Assembly: GCA_965279135.1 (NCBI GenBank)
Contig: OZ257133.1
Span: 1,736,001 to 1,800,000 of the forward strand
Direction: 5' to 3'
Source: Croceimicrobium sp965279135
Lineage (GTDB): Bacteria > Bacteroidota > Bacteroidia > Flavobacteriales > Schleiferiaceae
DNA: 64,000 nt
The notes under the pieces were generated by a model. It worked only from the letters and a program-made list of their open reading frames with translations. It was not told the DNA's origin and searched no databases. This document shows, piece by piece, positions 42,193-51,335 of this stretch. Both the position numbers and the translations under genes were made by a program. The number at the start of each line of letters is the position of its first letter. Position 1 is the stretch's first letter.

Positions 42193-42275
42193 AAACCTAA
42201 TAAACCATTAAACCCAATTGAAATGATCCCGCTTGGAATTGCCTGAAGGGTTTTTGGTTTATTAGGTTTATGGGT
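42193..42275. repeat. inward-facing heptad arrays, probable bidirectional terminator
   Basis: Left arm AAACCTAATAAACCATTAAA followed by CCC (42193-42215); right arm from GGGTTTTTGG onward to 42269 is its near-complement, followed by one more reversed word (TATGGGTTTATC). The word is TAAACCN. About 22 base pairs of imperfect stem between the ends of two convergent genes. Confidence 0.75.
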
Positions 42276-42316
42276 TTATCGAAGGGTAAAAATTCATCCA
42301 AGTCCCCCATAATAGG

Positions 42317-43114
42317 CTAGCTTATCTGTGCCATATCCCCCATTACCTTTTGCATAATACGAACCTTGATGCTTCGTGGCGCAGTCTTTAAGCTATACAC
42401 CAAAAGCTTACTTAACCAACCCGGTACAACTGTCCCTCGCTTACCTAAGCTCTTTAGGATAGGTTTGGCCACGTCTTCAGGGCTAAGTGCAAAGCCCATT
42501 TTCATTCCTGCTCGTTGCGAAAAACCTGACTCAACAGGGCCTGGTGCGGCAGCAAGAACTTCAACGCCATGAGGCTTCAATTCCCTCCTTAGACCTTCAG
42601 CTAAGCTCTGGACATAAGCCTTAGTAGCAGCATAATTGGCGGCATAGGGCACTCCCTGAAAAGCCACCAGCGAACTCATCAATACTATTCCTCCCCTTCG
42701 CTGGGCCGTAAATCGATTGGCAAAATGATGGCTTAGAGTTAGTACAGCGCTGATATTCACATCCACCATATTAATCTCTTCTGTTAAGCTGCTTTCGCGG
42801 AAATAACCCGAAGTGCCAAAGCCGGCGCATAGGATTGCCAATCCTATATTCATTCCTTCACAAGCATTTAGCAAAAGCTCAATACCCTCTTCTCCACTAA
42901 GATCGCAGACAACCGTTTTTGTTTCAATGCCAGTCTTATGCAGCTCATCAGTGAGATTTTGTAAACGCGACTCGTTACGGCCTTGAATAATCAAGTTGTA
43001 GCCATAAAAAGCTAATTCTCGGCTTAATGCCCTACCAATTCCATTACTAGCTCCACTAACTAAAGCCCAGGGACCATAAAACTGTAAATCCTCTATTCCT
43101 TTTGCCATTATCAT
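42317..43114 (-). CDS. short-chain dehydrogenase (DltE/YdfG-like)
   Basis: 265 residues from ATG 43114 (the frame is open to TTG 43165, and ATG 43108 is also possible). VSGASNGIGRALSRELAF binds the cofactor, LCAGFG is the second motif, SS in VLMSSLVAFQG and YAATKAYVQSLAEGLRREL carry Ser, Tyr and Lys. LAAAPGPVESGFSQRAGM is characteristic of the acyl-reductase-like SDR group. Last gene of a compact minus-strand set beginning at 44618. Confidence 0.9.
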   Translation of the reverse strand: MIMAKGIEDLQFYGPWALVSGASNGIGRALSRELAFYGYNLIIQGRNESRLQNLTDELHKTGIETKTVVCDLSGEEGIELLLNACEGMNIGLAILCAGFGTSGYFRESSLTEEINMVDVNISAVLTLSHHFANRFTAQRRGGIVLMSSLVAFQGVPYAANYAATKAYVQSLAEGLRRELKPHGVEVLAAAPGPVESGFSQRAGMKMGFALSPEDVAKPILKSLGKRGTVVPGWLSKLLVYSLKTAPRSIKVRIMQKVMGDMAQIS

Positions 43115-43169
43115 CCTAATTAATGGCTCAAAGGAAGAAAGTTCATACTTGAAGGACGATAACAAATGT

Positions 43170-43754
43170 TTAGAGATCGTTTTTTTTAAGCCGGCTTAAA
43201 TGAACAGGACTTATTCCCAAATAGGAAGCGATCATGTGTTGCGGCACCCTTTGTTGGATGTTGGGAAATATCTGGCTAAGATGATCGTATCGCTGTTTAG
43301 GGCTCCACAAATACTGATTATTGATTCGATTATCCTGGTAGATAAAATAGAACTCCGCAATCAGACGCCCCATTTTTTGGCCTTCCTTTAGGTTGGCATA
43401 TCCCCATTCAATTTGTCTTCTCGGTAGCACAATGACCTCCGTTTCTTCAAGGGCCTGTAAACTGTACTGTGCGGGTAATTTTTGAATGAAATGAGAATAG
43501 TCGGCTATAAACTGATTCTCAACCGCAAAATGGATACTGTGCTCCTGTCCATCCGCGCCTAAGCAGAGAACCCTGAGGATCCCTTTATTGATGAAAAAAA
43601 TCTCGTTAGGAATCTGACCAGCTCGGCTCAAAAAACTCTTGGCTTTAAAACTCTTAAGTATAGCATGTTCTAAAAAACCATCCAACTCGGTCTCACTGAT
43701 TTCAATCATTCCCTTCATCACCTCCCGAATCGCCATTTGATCTTGGTTCTTCAT
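43170..43754 (-). CDS. Crp/Fnr-family regulator
   Basis: 194 residues with sensor barrel (LSRAGQIPNEIFFINKGILR) and a C-terminal winged helix (MIASYLGISPVHLSRLKK). Of the same Bacteroidota group as the regulator at 37618. It overlaps the upstream gene by 4 bases and precedes the SDR gene by about 55, so it probably regulates its own operon. Confidence 0.9.
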   Translation of the reverse strand: MKNQDQMAIREVMKGMIEISETELDGFLEHAILKSFKAKSFLSRAGQIPNEIFFINKGILRVLCLGADGQEHSIHFAVENQFIADYSHFIQKLPAQYSLQALEETEVIVLPRRQIEWGYANLKEGQKMGRLIAEFYFIYQDNRINNQYLWSPKQRYDHLSQIFPNIQQRVPQHMIASYLGISPVHLSRLKKNDL

Positions 43755-44176
43755 TTCTTAGTGAGACGCATACTATCGCGCCGGGTCAGTTTTTTAATAA
43801 AATCTAGCTTTCGAAAGCGCAAAGCAGACCAATCTTCATTTAAAGCAATTTGGCGCACCGGCTCCATCTTGTGATCGCCAATCCGACTCCAACCACTGTC
43901 GCGATTAATCTCACTGCTGTAGCGTTTGCTGCTTTTTTTAGGATAGGCAAACCACAGTAAAGCATCGCCTCTTAATTGGGGAGCTACTTTATCAATCCAC
44001 TCATTAAGTTGCTCTTGTTTCTGGACGAAAACCAAAGCAAAATCCAGATTGGCCAGTTCTGTTTCAGCTAAGCTGATTTGTTTTAAAAGAGCTAAAGGCT
44101 CTTCTAGCTCTGATGGAATTCCAGTGATAAAGGCATTTTCAGGTTCTTTGAATTGCAGTTTCTGAATCAATTCCAT
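43751..44176 (-). CDS. conserved hypothetical protein
   Basis: 141 residues, cytoplasmic. A Rossmann-like pattern (AFITGIPSELEEPLALLKQ, LDFALVFVQKQEQLNEW) is followed by LLWFAYPKKSSKRYSSEINR with DSGWSRIGDHKMEPVRQIAL and WSALRFRKLDFIKKL. This tail is found in a widespread small family related to DUF3052; no activity is known. The start ATG overlaps the stop of the 41-residue membrane protein gene by one base. Confidence 0.7.
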   Translation of the reverse strand: MELIQKLQFKEPENAFITGIPSELEEPLALLKQISLAETELANLDFALVFVQKQEQLNEWIDKVAPQLRGDALLWFAYPKKSSKRYSSEINRDSGWSRIGDHKMEPVRQIALNEDWSALRFRKLDFIKKLTRRDSMRLTKK

Positions 44177-44301
44177 CAGTTATCTCTTTTCTCAAAAGTT
44201 TCTTCCTTGCTAATACGCACTCGTCGGAAAATTAAATAGATCACTAATATGAGCAGCACTGCCCATATTCCCAGGTTGATATATATCGGCCAATTTTCCA
44301 T
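44176..44301 (-). CDS. 41-residue single-pass membrane protein
   Basis: A frame too short for most predictions: ATG at 44301, TGA ending at 44176. A short polar start (MENWPIYINL) leads into one membrane helix (GIWAVLLILVIYLIF), then a basic cytoplasmic tail RRVRISKEETFEKRDN, following the positive-inside rule. It starts 2 bases after the YbjQ gene stop and its stop overlaps the next ATG, which supports real translation. Function unknown. Confidence 0.7.
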   Translation of the reverse strand: MENWPIYINLGIWAVLLILVIYLIFRRVRISKEETFEKRDN

Positions 44302-44303
44302 AG

Positions 44304-44618
44304 CTACTTCAATTTAACCGCTGTTCCATAGGCTAGAATCTCTGCTGCACCTTGCATCACCATCGCGGTAGTAATCCGAATATTTACGACGGCGTCTGCT
44401 CCCATTCGGGCCGCATCTTGACTTAATCTTTCCAAAGCTTGCTCACGAGCATGAGCCTGCAATTTGGTGTATTCATCGATCTCACCTCCCACTATATTCT
44501 TTAATCCAGCGAAAATATCTCGACCAATATTTCGAGCTCTAACCGTTGAACCACGAGCAATACCAATTATTTCAACTGTCTCGCGATTGGGAATAGTTTC
44601 AGTGGTGCTTAATATCAT
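44304..44618 (-). CDS. YbjQ/UPF0145 family protein
   Basis: 104 residues from ATG 44618. The family pattern is clear: EIIGIARGSTVRARNIGRDI, then GLKNIVGGEIDEYTKL, ARMGADAVVNIRI and AEILAYGTAVKL. YbjQ proteins form pentamers with a proposed heavy-metal-binding site; no activity is established. First gene of the compact minus-strand set. Confidence 0.9.
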   Translation of the reverse strand: MILSTTETIPNRETVEIIGIARGSTVRARNIGRDIFAGLKNIVGGEIDEYTKLQAHAREQALERLSQDAARMGADAVVNIRITTAMVMQGAAEILAYGTAVKLK

Positions 44619-44730
44619 TTTATAGGGTTTTAGAATTCTTTTCCAAAATACGAAAAGCGAAGGACAGATTCCAAGGCAACCCAAGTCTAAAAAGACCATC
44701 TAAAATATAGAACCCATTAATCCCTTACTC

Positions 44731-45366
44731 ATGCGCACTGCTTTGCTTAGTCTCTGTTTTTTCCTAATCAATCCCCTACAAGGTCAAAATGGCGAGGCCA
44801 TCTTAACCGGGATAGCCCTAGACGATTTCACTCATGATACCCTGGAATTTTTTATCATCAGGATTGAATCAGCCGATGAATTTGATAGCTTCTTTGTTCA
44901 AAAGGAATTCTGGTTTGCAGAAGAATATGAATTCAGAGGATTGCAACCTGGAGTTTACAATTTGTATTGTAATTCCTGGGGCCCCGAACCGAAAATCATT
45001 CGTAACGTAGTTTTAGAGGAGGGCATTACGATTTGGTATCCCCGCTTGGAAAAACCAGCACCCAGACGGTTTAGCCATTATACTCCTCCTTACTACTATA
45101 CTGACTTTGAGGACGAGGACTTTGAAGTCAAAACACTTGGACTTTTTCCTAACCCGGTAAGAGATAAAGCGAATTTATCCGAAGCGGAAATCTATGATCA
45201 GGTGGCTATCTATGATGTTTCCGGCACTTTGATCAAAACCATTCAGTTTGAATTAGGAGCGGAAATGCAAATGGATTTAAGCGATCTTGAGTATGGCTTC
45301 TACATTTTAAGAGCAAACGCCAGCTGGCATGACTTCGCGGAGACTGTAAAGTTTCTAAAGCTTTAA
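44731..45366 (+). CDS. type IX secreted protein with C-terminal sorting domain
   Basis: 211 residues with signal peptide ending LQGQ. The middle is a small beta-domain with an aromatic, proline-rich end (RFSHYTPPYYYTDFEDED). The last 75 residues are a type A sorting domain: LGLFPNPVRDKANL, VAIYDVSGTLIKTI, LSDLEYGFYILRA and a short basic end. Exported by the T9SS to the surface or medium. Function unknown. Converges with aroQ with a 4-base overlap. Confidence 0.85.
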   Translation: MRTALLSLCFFLINPLQGQNGEAILTGIALDDFTHDTLEFFIIRIESADEFDSFFVQKEFWFAEEYEFRGLQPGVYNLYCNSWGPEPKIIRNVVLEEGITIWYPRLEKPAPRRFSHYTPPYYYTDFEDEDFEVKTLGLFPNPVRDKANLSEAEIYDQVAIYDVSGTLIKTIQFELGAEMQMDLSDLEYGFYILRANASWHDFAETVKFLKL

Positions 45367-45782
45367 GCCTCTATTAATGCTCTCAAAGCGAGCTCATATC
45401 CCTTCAAACCCAAACCGGTTATAACCCCTTTTACTGCGGGTGAGATATAACTCTTATGCCTAAATCCTTCCCGGGAATAAACATTGGAGATATGAACCTC
45501 AATGATTGGACAGCTAACTGACTTTGCCGCATCGGCTAAAGCTAAAGAAGTATGGGTGAAAGCGGCCGGATTAATAATTATTCCTTGAGATTCAGCGGCC
45601 ATTCGATGAAGTGCGTCAATCAGCGCTCCCTCCTCATTCGATTGAAAATAGTCGATATCAATCTCAGGGAAATCAGAACGTAGATTTTGAAGGGTATTAT
45701 CAAATCCCTCCGCACCGTAAATCTCCGGTTCTCTTTGCCCTAATAGGTTAAGGTTAGGACCATTGAGAATACCTACTTTCAT
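45363..45782 (-). CDS. aroQ: type II 3-dehydroquinate dehydratase
   Basis: 139 residues. ILNGPNLNLLGQREPEIYG carries the catalytic Arg on the lid and the nearby Tyr, NPAAFTHTS the substrate-binding Asn, and IEVHISN the conserved His. Third step of the shikimate pathway for aromatic amino acids. Divergent from the recombinase gene with a 31-base space. Confidence 0.97.
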   Translation of the reverse strand: MKVGILNGPNLNLLGQREPEIYGAEGFDNTLQNLRSDFPEIDIDYFQSNEEGALIDALHRMAAESQGIIINPAAFTHTSLALADAAKSVSCPIIEVHISNVYSREGFRHKSYISPAVKGVITGLGLKGYELALRALIEA

Positions 45783-45813
45783 TAGCTACCTTTATGCTGT
45801 CGAAATTAAGGAA

Positions 45814-46716
45814 ATGCAGTGGAAAGCAGCTTTGGCAGATTTTAAGAATTACCTGCGACTTGAAAGAGGTCTGGCGGATAATTCCGTTAAGGCCTATATC
45901 CGGGATCTTAACAAAGTAGCAAGGCATTTTGAGGAAGAAGGCTTAGGTCCCCTGCAAATCAACCTGTTTCGATTAGAAAAATGCTTGCGCGATCTGCAGG
46001 AGGAAGGCCTCAGTCCACGTAGTCAGGCCCGACTGATTTCTTCCCTAAAAGCATTTTACAAGTACTTATTACTAGAAGACTATCTCGATCAGAATCCTGC
46101 CGAGCTATTAGAAGGACCGAAACTGGATCAGAAGCTTCCTGAGTATCTGGAGGAAGAAGAAATATCGGCCATGATTGACAGTATTGATCGATCAAAACCT
46201 GAAGGTATGCGCAATGTAGCCATCTTTGAAACCCTGTATGCCTGTGGATTGCGTGTTTCAGAATTGGTGGGCTTGCGACTTTCTGATCTCTTCTTCAAAG
46301 AAGATTTGATTAGGGTGGTAGGTAAGGGCAACAAAGAGCGTTTGGTACCAATCAATTCGCTCGCTCAAAAAATGATTGGAATTTACCGCGATGAAATTCG
46401 CATCCATCTTCCCATTAAAAAGGGAGCCGAAGACATTCTTTTTCTCAATCGCCGTGGGGCCAAACTGAGTCGAGCCATGATTTTCAATCTGGTAAAAGAT
46501 GCGGCGATCGCAGCGGGAATTCGCAAAAATATAAGTCCGCATACCTTCCGGCACAGCTTTGCCACTCACCTGGTAAAACACGGAGCTGATCTAAGAGCTG
46601 TGCAGGAAATGTTAGGACATGAGAGCATTACTACCACTGAGATTTATACCCATCTCAGTCAGCAGCAATTAAGAGATACCATTCTAAAGTTCCATCCGCG
46701 GGCCGGAATGGAATGA
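45814..46716 (+). CDS. xerD: Xer-type tyrosine recombinase
   Basis: 300 residues from ATG 45814 (frame open to 45763 without ATG), the normal XerC/D length. N-terminal SAM-like domain (FKNYLRLERGLADNSVKAYI) and catalytic domain with Arg in CGLRVSELVGL, Lys in VVGKGNKERLVP, HTFRHSFATHLVKHG, and nucleophile Tyr in TTEIYTHLS. Resolves chromosome dimers at dif. Housekeeping context, so not a phage integrase. XerC versus XerD is not settled by eye. Confidence 0.9.
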   Translation: MQWKAALADFKNYLRLERGLADNSVKAYIRDLNKVARHFEEEGLGPLQINLFRLEKCLRDLQEEGLSPRSQARLISSLKAFYKYLLLEDYLDQNPAELLEGPKLDQKLPEYLEEEEISAMIDSIDRSKPEGMRNVAIFETLYACGLRVSELVGLRLSDLFFKEDLIRVVGKGNKERLVPINSLAQKMIGIYRDEIRIHLPIKKGAEDILFLNRRGAKLSRAMIFNLVKDAAIAAGIRKNISPHTFRHSFATHLVKHGADLRAVQEMLGHESITTTEIYTHLSQQQLRDTILKFHPRAGME

Positions 46717-46730
46717 TTGTATGCCTTCTA

Positions 46731-48704
46731 TTAATAATCAAGCAATTCTAAAACGGTCTGCTTTAAGCGACTTTTAGCCAGGAAACCTTCTTCCAATTCG
46801 GCAGCAAAGGGTACCGGAGTATCCAAACTAGCCACCCTTCGAACCGGTGCATCCAAAGCTTGAAAAGCTTTCTCATTGATGATTGCAGAAATATCATTAA
46901 TGATACTTCCAAAAGCTGTGTCCTCAGTAAGCACCAAGGCCCGATGCGTTTTTCGCACCGAAGCTAAGATCGTCTCTTCATCCAAAGGCATTAGTGATCT
47001 GAGGTCTATAATCTCGAGATCCAAACCTTCTTCCTCCGCCAGGTCTAAGGCCCAATGCACTGTTGCTCCGTAGCAGATAATGCTGGCCTTATGTCCCTCC
47101 CGAACGATATGGGCTTTCCCCAGAGGAGTATTGTAATAGTTATTTGGAACTGGCTCTGAAACCGATCGATAAAGGGCCTTATGCTCAAAAAAGAGCACCG
47201 GATTTGGATCCTCAATAGCGCTAATTAATAAGCCCTTGGCATCTGCCGGAAAGGCGGGATACACCACTTTTAAGCCCGGCACATGGGTAAACCAGGCTTC
47301 GTTACTCTGACTGTGAAAAGGACCTGCCGCCACTCCAGCCCCTGTCGGCATCCGCACTACTACATCTGCATTTTGACCCCAGCGGTAATGAATCTTTGCC
47401 AGGTTATTTACAATCTGATTAAAGCCCTCGGTAACAAAGTCTGCAAATTGCATTTCCACTATGGCTTTCATTCCGCTTATGCTCAAACCAAGTCCTGCTC
47501 CTACCACCGCAGATTCACATAAGGGCGTATTGCGAACCCGATCATAACCGTACTTATCGGCTAAACCTTCTGTAACCTTAAAGACTCCACCGTATTTGGC
47601 AATATCCTGACCCATTATCACCAGTTCAGGATGATGCTGCATGCTTTGATCAAGAGCGTCATGAATAGCATCTACAAGGCGGCGATCCTCCTTTTCCTCT
47701 GAAGGGATGCGCTCTATATGTTCGTGCGGCGCAAAACGGTCCGCTAGTTCTGTTTCCTCGTCAAATTCAATCTTCTCTTCCGCAAATGCCTCTTCGAATG
47801 CTGCATTGATCTCCTGCTTGATGCGTTGCGTCATGTTCTCATTCTCGTCCGGACTTATGATATCCTCATTTAGAAGGAAGCCCCTATAATTCTCAACCGG
47901 ATCTTTCTCTGCCCATTCATCTTGCAAGCCTTCCGGATAGTATTTGGTTCCACTGGCTTCTTCATGTCCACGCATACGGAAGGTGCGACATTCAAGGATA
48001 AAAGGCACTGAGTCTTTCTTGATCTCTTCACTGATCTCCTGAATGGTATGATACACCTCCAGAAGGTTGTTTCCATCAATACTTTTACCCTTAACACCAT
48101 AGCCCATGGCCTTGTAAACAAAACTTTTAAAGGCAAATTGCTCATCGCTTGGGGTGCTGAGTCCCCATTGATTGTTCTCCACCAAAAAGATCACTGGCAA
48201 TTTCCAAACTGCCGCTACATTGAGGGCCTCGTGAAAGTCGCCTTCACTAGCACCTCCATCTCCTGTGATAACCAGGCAAACCTTATTCTCCTTTTTGATT
48301 TTGTGGGCCAAAGCAATCCCATCTGCAATACCCATTTGTGGACCAAGATGCGAAATCATACCAACCAAATGATGATCCTTGGTACCAAAATGGAATGAAC
48401 GATCCCTTCCTTTAGTAAAACCATTGGCCTTTCCCTGAAACTGAGAGAAAAGGCGGTACAGGGGCACCCCACGAGTAGTGAAAATCCCAAGATTGCGGTG
48501 CATAGGTAACATGAACTCATCTTTCTCCATGGCCAAACTGGCACCAACAGAGATAGCCTCTTGGCCGAAACCTGAGAACCATTTGGATATACGCCCTTGC
48601 CGCAATGCAATGAGCATTTTTTCTTCAATTAACCGAGGTAAAAGGAGGGCTTTATAAAAATCGATCAGTTCCTGATCGGTCAATCCTTTACGATTGAATT
48701 TCAT
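46731..48704 (-). CDS. fused branched-chain 2-oxoacid dehydrogenase E1 (alpha + beta)
   Basis: 657 residues from ATG 48704 (frame open to a TTG at 48728). Residues about 1-320 are the alpha subunit with the thiamine diphosphate motif GDGGASEGDFHEALNVAAVW ... NN; about 335-657 are the beta subunit (VIMGQDIAKYGGVFKVTEGL, MPTGAGVAAGPFHSQSNEAW, LTEDTAFGSIINDI). The pair as one chain is common in Bacteroidota. Decarboxylates branched 2-oxoacids, feeding branched-chain fatty acid primers. Confidence 0.93.
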   Translation of the reverse strand: MKFNRKGLTDQELIDFYKALLLPRLIEEKMLIALRQGRISKWFSGFGQEAISVGASLAMEKDEFMLPMHRNLGIFTTRGVPLYRLFSQFQGKANGFTKGRDRSFHFGTKDHHLVGMISHLGPQMGIADGIALAHKIKKENKVCLVITGDGGASEGDFHEALNVAAVWKLPVIFLVENNQWGLSTPSDEQFAFKSFVYKAMGYGVKGKSIDGNNLLEVYHTIQEISEEIKKDSVPFILECRTFRMRGHEEASGTKYYPEGLQDEWAEKDPVENYRGFLLNEDIISPDENENMTQRIKQEINAAFEEAFAEEKIEFDEETELADRFAPHEHIERIPSEEKEDRRLVDAIHDALDQSMQHHPELVIMGQDIAKYGGVFKVTEGLADKYGYDRVRNTPLCESAVVGAGLGLSISGMKAIVEMQFADFVTEGFNQIVNNLAKIHYRWGQNADVVVRMPTGAGVAAGPFHSQSNEAWFTHVPGLKVVYPAFPADAKGLLISAIEDPNPVLFFEHKALYRSVSEPVPNNYYNTPLGKAHIVREGHKASIICYGATVHWALDLAEEEGLDLEIIDLRSLMPLDEETILASVRKTHRALVLTEDTAFGSIINDISAIINEKAFQALDAPVRRVASLDTPVPFAAELEEGFLAKSRLKQTVLELLDY

Positions 48705-48858
48705 GTCGAGGTCAATAAGGTGGGCCAAATTTATATTTTATCTCTTGCTTCCAGCTTTCCTTGTGCTAATAGTTTAGAGCCGGAGAATTTAGAGTCTCTC
48801 ATTCGGATCTTTAGGGTATAAAATACCATTGATCGCCTGCCTAAAGTCGATCAATACT

Positions 48859-48866
48859 TATTTTTG
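48859..48866 (+). promoter_or_regulatory. -7 element of the dioxygenase gene
   Basis: TATTTTTG, a match to TAnnTTTG, 16 bases before the ATG. Confidence 0.5.
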
Positions 48867-48882
48867 TGGAAAAGATTGAATC

Positions 48883-49830
48883 ATGGCTCAAACCATACCC
48901 TCCGTAGACCTCAAGGATTTTCTTAGTGATGACCCGCAACGCAAAGCGGCTTTTGTAGATTCACTGGGTAAGGCCTACGAGGAAATTGGCTTCGTGGCCT
49001 TAAAGAATCACCGTTTGAGTGATGAATTGGTAGAATCTTTATATCGTGAAGTACAGGCCTTCTTTCAACTCCCAACCGAAACAAAAGAGCAATATGAAAT
49101 TGAAGGCTTAGCCGGACAAAGAGGTTATACCGGTTTTGGTAAGGAACATGCCAAAGGACGCAATACCGGAGATTTAAAAGAATTCTGGCATTTTGGTCAA
49201 TACGTGGAGGACAAGGATCCTATCGCTTCTGAGTATCACGATAATGTAGAGGTTAAAGAATTAACCCATTTTAATTCGGTTGGTAAGGAAGCTTATCAAA
49301 CCCTCGAAGCAACCGGAAGAGATATGCTACGCGCTATTGCTTTATACCTTGGCTTGGAAGAAAACTATTTTGATGCACATATCCATAACGGAAATAGTAT
49401 CCTACGGCCTATTCACTATCCTCCAATAACAGAGGAACCAGATGATGCAGTGCGGGCTGCAGAGCATGGGGACATCAATCTTATTACTTTGCTCATGGGT
49501 GCTTCCGCAGATGGTCTGCAAGTCTTAAACAAAGCCGGCGAATGGATTCCGGTAACTGCCTTACCCGGACAGATTATTGTGAATGTAGGAGATATGATGT
49601 CTAGACATACCAATAACAAACTTCGTAGCACCATTCACAGGGTAGTGAACCCACCGCGTGAAAAGTGGGGCGAAAGCAGATTTAGTATCCCCTTCTTTAT
49701 GCATCCTCGTAGTGAGATGCCCTTAGATTGCCTTCCTCAATGTATAGATGAAGAGCATCCTAAGCTATATGAGGATATTACTGCAGGTGGCTTTCTGGAG
49801 GAAAGATTACGTGAGATTGGACTGCGATAA
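48883..49830 (+). CDS. isopenicillin-N-synthase-like 2OG/Fe(II) dioxygenase
   Basis: 315 residues. N-terminal DIOX_N domain (IPSVDLKDFLSDDPQ, AYEEIGFVALKNH) and double-stranded helix core: iron ligands in EHGDINLITLLMG (HxD) and the distal His in LRSTIHRVVNPP, with the 2-oxoglutarate Arg/Ser in RFSIPFFMHP. RGYTGFGKEHAKG is conserved. Oxidises a small molecule; substrate unknown. Two bases before the next gene. Confidence 0.9.
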   Translation: MAQTIPSVDLKDFLSDDPQRKAAFVDSLGKAYEEIGFVALKNHRLSDELVESLYREVQAFFQLPTETKEQYEIEGLAGQRGYTGFGKEHAKGRNTGDLKEFWHFGQYVEDKDPIASEYHDNVEVKELTHFNSVGKEAYQTLEATGRDMLRAIALYLGLEENYFDAHIHNGNSILRPIHYPPITEEPDDAVRAAEHGDINLITLLMGASADGLQVLNKAGEWIPVTALPGQIIVNVGDMMSRHTNNKLRSTIHRVVNPPREKWGESRFSIPFFMHPRSEMPLDCLPQCIDEEHPKLYEDITAGGFLEERLREIGLR

Positions 49831-49832
49831 AG

Positions 49833-50354
49833 ATGTCTCCATTTGAAGAGCAATTAAAAGGAGGCCATCCTAATTCATTAGGCAATACTATCAAGGTGGT
49901 AGAGCAGGTATTAAAGGATCCTTCTCTCTTTGATCAATTTTTCAATTGCTATTTCAGTGATGATGAAGTAGTACGCTTAAGAGTTTCGAACGGAATGAAA
50001 CGCATCTGCAAAGCCAATTCTGCGTTGCTTCTTCCCTATCTGGATCGATTTATCAAAGAAATCGCTGAGATCAATCAGGCTTCCACCCAATGGACCTTAG
50101 CGCAATTATTCAAGGCATTAGATAAAGACCTGAGCCCTAAGCAGAAAAAAGAAGCCACTGAAATCATGCAGCGTAATCTGGCCCAGCATGAGGATTGGAT
50201 TGTGCTTAATCAAACTATGGACACTCTAGGAAGCTGGGCCAGGGAAGATTCCACCCTTAAAGCATGGATTATTCCTCACCTGGATAGGCTCAGTGCAGAT
50301 AGTCGGAAATCAGTATCTAAAAAAGCAAATAAGGTTCGAGCATCACTAAGCTAA
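49833..50354 (+). CDS. conserved helical protein of unknown function
   Basis: 173 residues, all-helical, with HEAT/ARM-like repeats: KVVEQVLKDPSLFDQFFNCY, DDEVVRLRVSNGMKRICKAN, WTLAQLFKALDKDLSPKQK. Soluble, no signal peptide. Such proteins act as protein-protein scaffolds. Two bases after the dioxygenase gene, so cotranscribed and perhaps a partner. Confidence 0.7.
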   Translation: MSPFEEQLKGGHPNSLGNTIKVVEQVLKDPSLFDQFFNCYFSDDEVVRLRVSNGMKRICKANSALLLPYLDRFIKEIAEINQASTQWTLAQLFKALDKDLSPKQKKEATEIMQRNLAQHEDWIVLNQTMDTLGSWAREDSTLKAWIIPHLDRLSADSRKSVSKKANKVRASLS

Positions 50355-50382
50355 GCTTGGTTTTCGGAATGCTTTTTGTTTC

Positions 50383-51333
50383 ATGAGGGCCATGCTAAGG
50401 CTCTATTTAATCCTATCCATTTTCCTACTATCCGTGGTCCAGGTAAATGCTCAGGATGAATACCCTTTTCTTACCGGAGAAGAGATTATTGACAGTACCC
50501 TTAGCTTGAGTTATGGAACACAATTGATCTATTCCCATGATAGTGTGATGCACTATTTAGGGTTGAAAAACCCTGAAGGCCAACGCTTCCTCATTCATTT
50601 CCATCCTAATGCTTCTCAACTTATTCTTCCGGAAAGGGATAAAAGAGAAGAAGTTTGGTTTAAGACACTTGCTGTGGAATCAGAAGACGATTTTGAAATT
50701 CTACGAATCTTGAAGATTAATGGTGATAAATCATTTCTCAGTAAAAAGGAAATTATGGAGGACAGTCTGAATGCCAATCGACTGGAAACTTTCAAAGTTG
50801 TGTTGGAGATGATCACTAAGCTGGGACATGATACTGTTTTGAAGAATATTGGCTCGATTGCGACATATCGATGCCTTTATCAAATAAGCGGTAAGATCAG
50901 TGATCATAAAAGTTTAATGAGCCGAAGTTTTGAGCCGGAACAGCTCCAGACTTGCACGGATACGATAGTCGTTCACCAGCTGCAGCTAAGAGAAAAAGCC
51001 CAAATGGATGCAAGGTCCTTTTATCATGGAATTCCCAAGACAGTACTTAATGAATGGCCGGGTTTAAGTGATCGTTTTAGCATAAGCACACAGCCTTCTT
51101 TCTGGGGATTTCATGCATTCTCCAGGCAAATTGAGTTCACCCATCCAGAAAGCAAGGTATTAGGCTTCGGGATACCTCCCTCGCAATTTTTGAATAGCTC
51201 AGCAACAGCATTACAAAGCTTTGGAAATGGTCAATTTCTAATTCTTGATAGAATAAGAATCACCCAAGTTGGAAACCAAACCGACTGGGGATCAGTGCAT
51301 ACCTCTGTATTAACCCGAATTAAGCCTGAATAA
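50383..51333 (+). CDS. exported protein of unknown function
   Basis: 316 residues with signal peptide (LILSIFLLSVVQVNA). The mature protein mixes strands and helices (YGTQLIYSHDSVMHYLGLKN; GQFLILDRIRITQVGNQT) and no domain is recognised. Two bases before the next exported protein gene, so the two are probably an operon with a common envelope role. Confidence 0.7.
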   Translation: MRAMLRLYLILSIFLLSVVQVNAQDEYPFLTGEEIIDSTLSLSYGTQLIYSHDSVMHYLGLKNPEGQRFLIHFHPNASQLILPERDKREEVWFKTLAVESEDDFEILRILKINGDKSFLSKKEIMEDSLNANRLETFKVVLEMITKLGHDTVLKNIGSIATYRCLYQISGKISDHKSLMSRSFEPEQLQTCTDTIVVHQLQLREKAQMDARSFYHGIPKTVLNEWPGLSDRFSISTQPSFWGFHAFSRQIEFTHPESKVLGFGIPPSQFLNSSATALQSFGNGQFLILDRIRITQVGNQTDWGSVHTSVLTRIKPE

Positions 51334-51335
51334 CT

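Noticed and set aside
45814..46716. Tyrosine recombinase as a sign of a mobile island
   Set aside because: Length, motifs and the setting beside aroQ and E1 dehydrogenase fit a housekeeping Xer protein; no attachment-site pair was seen.
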